A DNA stretch of 8,453 nucleotides from Lachnospiraceae bacterium. Lineage in GTDB: Bacteria; Bacillota; Clostridia; Lachnospirales; Lachnospiraceae. This document shows positions 6,506 through 8,453 of this stretch, in pieces. Made by a program: the position numbers and the translations under genes. Where the stretch lies: the NCBI GenBank assembly GCA_017958465.1, contig JAGDCQ010000048.1:1-8453 (forward strand), read 5' to 3'. The number at the start of each line of letters is the position of its first letter. The stretch's first letter is position 1. The notes under the pieces were generated by a model. The model did not search any database, was not told where the DNA came from, and saw nothing but the letters and a program-made list of their open reading frames with translations.

Positions 6506-6961
6506 GTGAAGATCGAGAACAGCAAAAAACCGAACAGCTTTAGGGCTCCGTTGCTTGAACTTGTCATCATCATAGGCATTTTCGCCATAGTGAGCGTATA
6601 TCTTTTGAGGATGTTTATGGCTTCCGACAAGCTTCGCGGAAATGCCGTAGCTACCACTGAGTCCGTTCTGTTAACGCAGTCTGTTGCCGAGTATATCAAG
6701 GGACTTGATAAAAACACTCCTGCCGATATTTATGCTGAGCTTGCAAAAAGGTTCGGCGGCAATAGCGACCAGAGCGGCTTGAAGATAAAATACGGCAAAA
6801 GCTTTGAAAAAGTTGAAAGCAACGAAAAATATACACTTATCGTAACCTTAAATGACAGCGATAGGCTGATCACGGGGCAGGTCGGATTCTATTCGGCCGA
6901 TCTCGAAAAGTCTTATTGCGTTCTTGAGATCGCAAAGGAGAAGGCCGATGAAGCAGAATAA
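6506..6961 (+). CDS. Pseudopilin-like protein with prepilin-type hydrophobic segment (151 aa)
   Basis: This is the most pilin-like N-terminus of the set. After a short polar leader, residues 14-34 read APLLELVIIIGIFAIVSVYL, which matches the FTLIELLIVIAIIGIL pattern, with Glu18 at the place of the conserved +5 Glu. The residue expected at -1 is R13, not the Gly normally required by prepilin peptidase. The remaining 110 residues form a small alpha/beta domain with Gly84-Gly85 and a late cysteine (C138), in keeping with a minor pilin. The start is GTG with AAAGGA at 6493-6498 (spacing 7). The next gene begins before this one ends (14-bp overlap), so the two are probably translated together. It is probably a fibre-tip or minor subunit; it seems too rare in form to be called the major pilin from this window alone. 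Confidence 0.82.
   Translation: MKIENSKKPNSFRAPLLELVIIIGIFAIVSVYLLRMFMASDKLRGNAVATTESVLLTQSVAEYIKGLDKNTPADIYAELAKRFGGNSDQSGLKIKYGKSFEKVESNEKYTLIVTLNDSDRLITGQVGFYSADLEKSYCVLEIAKEKADEAE
6935..6940 (+). promoter_or_regulatory. RBS fixing the start of the next gene at 6948
   Basis: AAGGAG lies inside the end of the preceding gene and ends 7 bases before ATG 6948. An upstream in-frame ATG at 6924 would add an Arg-rich leader (MRSQRRRP) and has no good site, so 6948 is preferred. Confidence 0.8.
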
Positions 6962-7430
6962 CGATTATCATATGAATGTTGGCGGCGCTTCCATGATCCT
7001 TCTTCTGGTAGTGTTCGCGCTTACGATATTTGCCGCGCTTTCCGTCAGGGCTTCTTATCATGAGATGAAGCTCTCGGAAAAGACGAGAAATGCGGTGCAG
7101 GAATATTATCTGATGGATAAAAAGGCGACCGAGAAGATGGAAGCCATTAAAGAAGCTCTTGTTGAATATGAATTACGTGATTTCACACCCGACGAATTTG
7201 AATTCGAGGGAGTTGAAGTTTTGCCCGGAGGATCCGGATTGCCTTATAAAACTTTGAATTATTCGATCAAATCCGAAACCTCCGAAAAAACCCTGAATGT
7301 TTCACTTTTTGCCCTTCGAGGCAGCATCATCCGCATCGCCAGCTGGGCACTTTCCGAGGATGAGCATGGTAATTACGATTCGGGTAACGGCGGTGAGATC
7401 TGGAACGGAGAGATCGTCATCGTGGATTGA
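6948..7430 (+). CDS. PilX/GspK-like pseudopilin candidate (160 aa)
   Basis: Residues 10-33 (NVGGASMILLLVVFALTIFAALSV) resemble the N-terminus of PilX/GspK-type minor pilins. There is a Gly (G13) that could be the -1 residue, then a hydrophobic helix with no Glu at +5, which is also the GspK habit. A predicted alpha-helical stretch with many charged residues (36-72) follows, then a short beta-rich domain ending in GGEIWNGEIVIVD. Length and topology fit a minor pilin; the homology is inferred from pattern only. The gene overlaps the previous one by 14 bp and is last of the four small genes, the same relative place GspK/PilX often holds after the H-I-J type genes. A 54-bp gap then precedes the ATPase gene. 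Confidence 0.8.
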   Translation: MKQNNDYHMNVGGASMILLLVVFALTIFAALSVRASYHEMKLSEKTRNAVQEYYLMDKKATEKMEAIKEALVEYELRDFTPDEFEFEGVEVLPGGSGLPYKTLNYSIKSETSEKTLNVSLFALRGSIIRIASWALSEDEHGNYDSGNGGEIWNGEIVIVD

Positions 7431-7484
7431 TAAGCAGTTATATGGTGTTTTTTCATAAGTTACGAATACAAAGGGAGGACTTCC

Positions 7485-8453
7485 ATGAGTGAGGAATTTG
7501 TTGCAGTTGAGAGAAATGCCGTAGGATACGACAATCAGCCCGCCGGCGCAGCTGAAAAGCCTGCCCAGCCCGAGCTTGAAGATATCCTGAAAAAAGCAAA
7601 CGAGCTTGGCGCATCCGACGTTTTCGTAGTTGTCGGACAGCCTGTCTCCTACAAGATCCACGGAAAGATCGAGCGTTCGGAATGGCCGATCCTTATGCCT
7701 CCGGACACACGCCAGATCTTGAACAGGATCTACGAATGTGCCGACAACCGCGATGTATCCTTCCGCGAAGACGGTGACGACGACTTCGCCGTTTCCGTAA
7801 AGGGCGTTGGCCGTTTCCGTGTAAACGTTTATAAGCAGAGAGGAGCATGGAGCGTTGTAATGCGTACCGTTGCTTTCAATCTGCCGGATGTCACGCAGAT
7901 GGGTATCCCCCAGCAGATCCTTGAATTCAGCGAAGAGAAGAAGGGCCTTATCCTTGTTACCGGTACTGCGGGCAGTGGTAAGAGTACAACACTTTCGTTC
8001 ATCATCGATGAGATCAACAAACGCCGTAACTGCCACATCCTTACGCTTGAGGATCCTATCGAATTCCTGCATAAACATAAAAAGAGTATCGTCAGCCAGC
8101 GTGAAGTAAGCGTTGATACCGAGAGCTACGCAAAGGCTCTCCGTGCCGCTATGCGTGAGGCTCCGGATGTTATCCTTATAGGTGAGATGCGTGACCTTGA
8201 GACTATCGAGATCGCCATGACAGCCGCAGAGACCGGCCACCTCGTGCTCTCGACTTTGCATACTGTCGGTGCCGCAAATACCATCGACCGTATCATCGAT
8301 GTTTTCCCTCCGGGACAGCAGCAGCAGATAAGGGTTCAGCTCGCAATGGTGCTCAAATCCATAGTATCCATGCAGCTGCTTCCCACAAAAGACGGCAAGC
8401 GTGTGCCTGCGTTCGAGATCCTTGAGGCTACAAACGCCATCAAGACTATGATC
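7485..8453 (+). CDS. pilT: PilT-type type IV pilus ATPase, 3' end outside window
   Basis: The first 323 residues are present and the frame is still open at the last base. An acidic, poorly conserved N-terminal tail (1-30) is followed by the PAS-like N-domain (about 31-130). The RecA-like ATPase core comes next: Walker A GTAGSGKS at 160-167, Asp box ILTLEDPIE at 185-193, Walker B VILIGEMRD at 229-237, and His box HLVLSTLHT at 252-260. There is no PilB-type N1 domain and no tetracysteine zinc motif before the His box, so the PilT branch fits best. The last visible residues, NAIKTMI (317-323), line up with the AIRNL-type motif that marks retraction ATPases. PilT hexamers bind the platform protein and drive pilus retraction. 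The start is ATG behind AAGGGAGG (7471-7478, spacing 6). Arginine codons are mainly CGT, unlike the genes upstream, suggesting stronger expression. A GspE-like role in a reduced machine cannot be excluded. Confidence 0.92.
   Translation, partial: MSEEFVAVERNAVGYDNQPAGAAEKPAQPELEDILKKANELGASDVFVVVGQPVSYKIHGKIERSEWPILMPPDTRQILNRIYECADNRDVSFREDGDDDFAVSVKGVGRFRVNVYKQRGAWSVVMRTVAFNLPDVTQMGIPQQILEFSEEKKGLILVTGTAGSGKSTTLSFIIDEINKRRNCHILTLEDPIEFLHKHKKSIVSQREVSVDTESYAKALRAAMREAPDVILIGEMRDLETIEIAMTAAETGHLVLSTLHTVGAANTIDRIIDVFPPGQQQQIRVQLAMVLKSIVSMQLLPTKDGKRVPAFEILEATNAIKTMI

Noticed and set aside
7431..7484. Possible separate promoter for pilT in the 54-bp gap
   Set aside because: TTGATA (7427-7432) looks like a -35 but no TATAAT-like element falls 16-18 bp downstream; GTTATA/TACGAA is only a weak pair. 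No terminator is seen either.
7302..8261. Open frame of 319 codons on the minus strand
   Set aside because: It lies fully opposite the 3' end of the GspK-like gene and the well-conserved PilT coding region. It has no recognisable domain, and is explained by the codon bias of the plus-strand genes.
1..8453. CRISPR arrays, tRNA/rRNA genes, insertion sequences, phage genes
   Set aside because: No spaced direct repeats, cloverleaf-like segments, transposase motifs or terminal inverted repeats were found; nearly all sequence is explained by the plus-strand genes.

Overview
The window reads as chromosomal DNA of a Gram-positive, anaerobic-type Firmicute, most probably a Clostridia member of the Lachnospiraceae. 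The reasons are a sortase-type surface anchor (VPQTG, hydrophobic stretch, lysine tail), a short PilC/GspF protein next to a DUF4860-type small protein and a PilT ATPase, strong AGGAGG-like ribosome binding sites, and GTG/TTG starts. The genus cannot be fixed from the sequence. All genes lie on the plus strand, and coding density is high.

Layout. (1) Positions 1-228 hold the C-terminal end of a cell-wall-anchored surface protein whose start lies outside the window, followed by a good intrinsic terminator (245-276). (2) Positions 277-397 are a short intergenic region with a plausible sigma-A promoter. Directly upstream of its weak -35 lies a 10-bp direct repeat with 11-bp period, which looks like a response-regulator site. 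(3) Positions 398-4574 carry three closely packed genes: a 615-residue membrane-anchored extracellular protein with a triplicated beta-type module, a GT2-GtrA fusion (polyprenyl-phosphate sugar synthase plus flippase-like domain), and a membrane-anchored NAGPA-type phosphodiester glycosidase. (4) Positions 4591-8453 carry a type IV pilus / type II secretion-like cluster: a PilC/GspF platform protein, four small single-span pseudopilin-like proteins, and a PilT-type ATPase cut by the window end.

The spacing (9 bp, an 8-bp overlap, 16, 15, 11 and 14 bp, a 14-bp overlap, then 54 bp) and the lack of a terminator after position 276 suggest one long transcript from the promoter near 321-349. If so, an envelope-sugar module and a pilus-like machine are co-expressed. 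The pilus part contains candidates for an assembly platform, a minor-pilin set and a motor. No major pilin, prepilin peptidase, PilB extension ATPase or PilM-type protein is visible here. The most interesting points are the minor-pilin set with non-canonical or absent prepilin cleavage motifs, the joining of sugar-phosphate chemistry to pilus genes, and the tandem-repeat promoter that may switch the whole unit.
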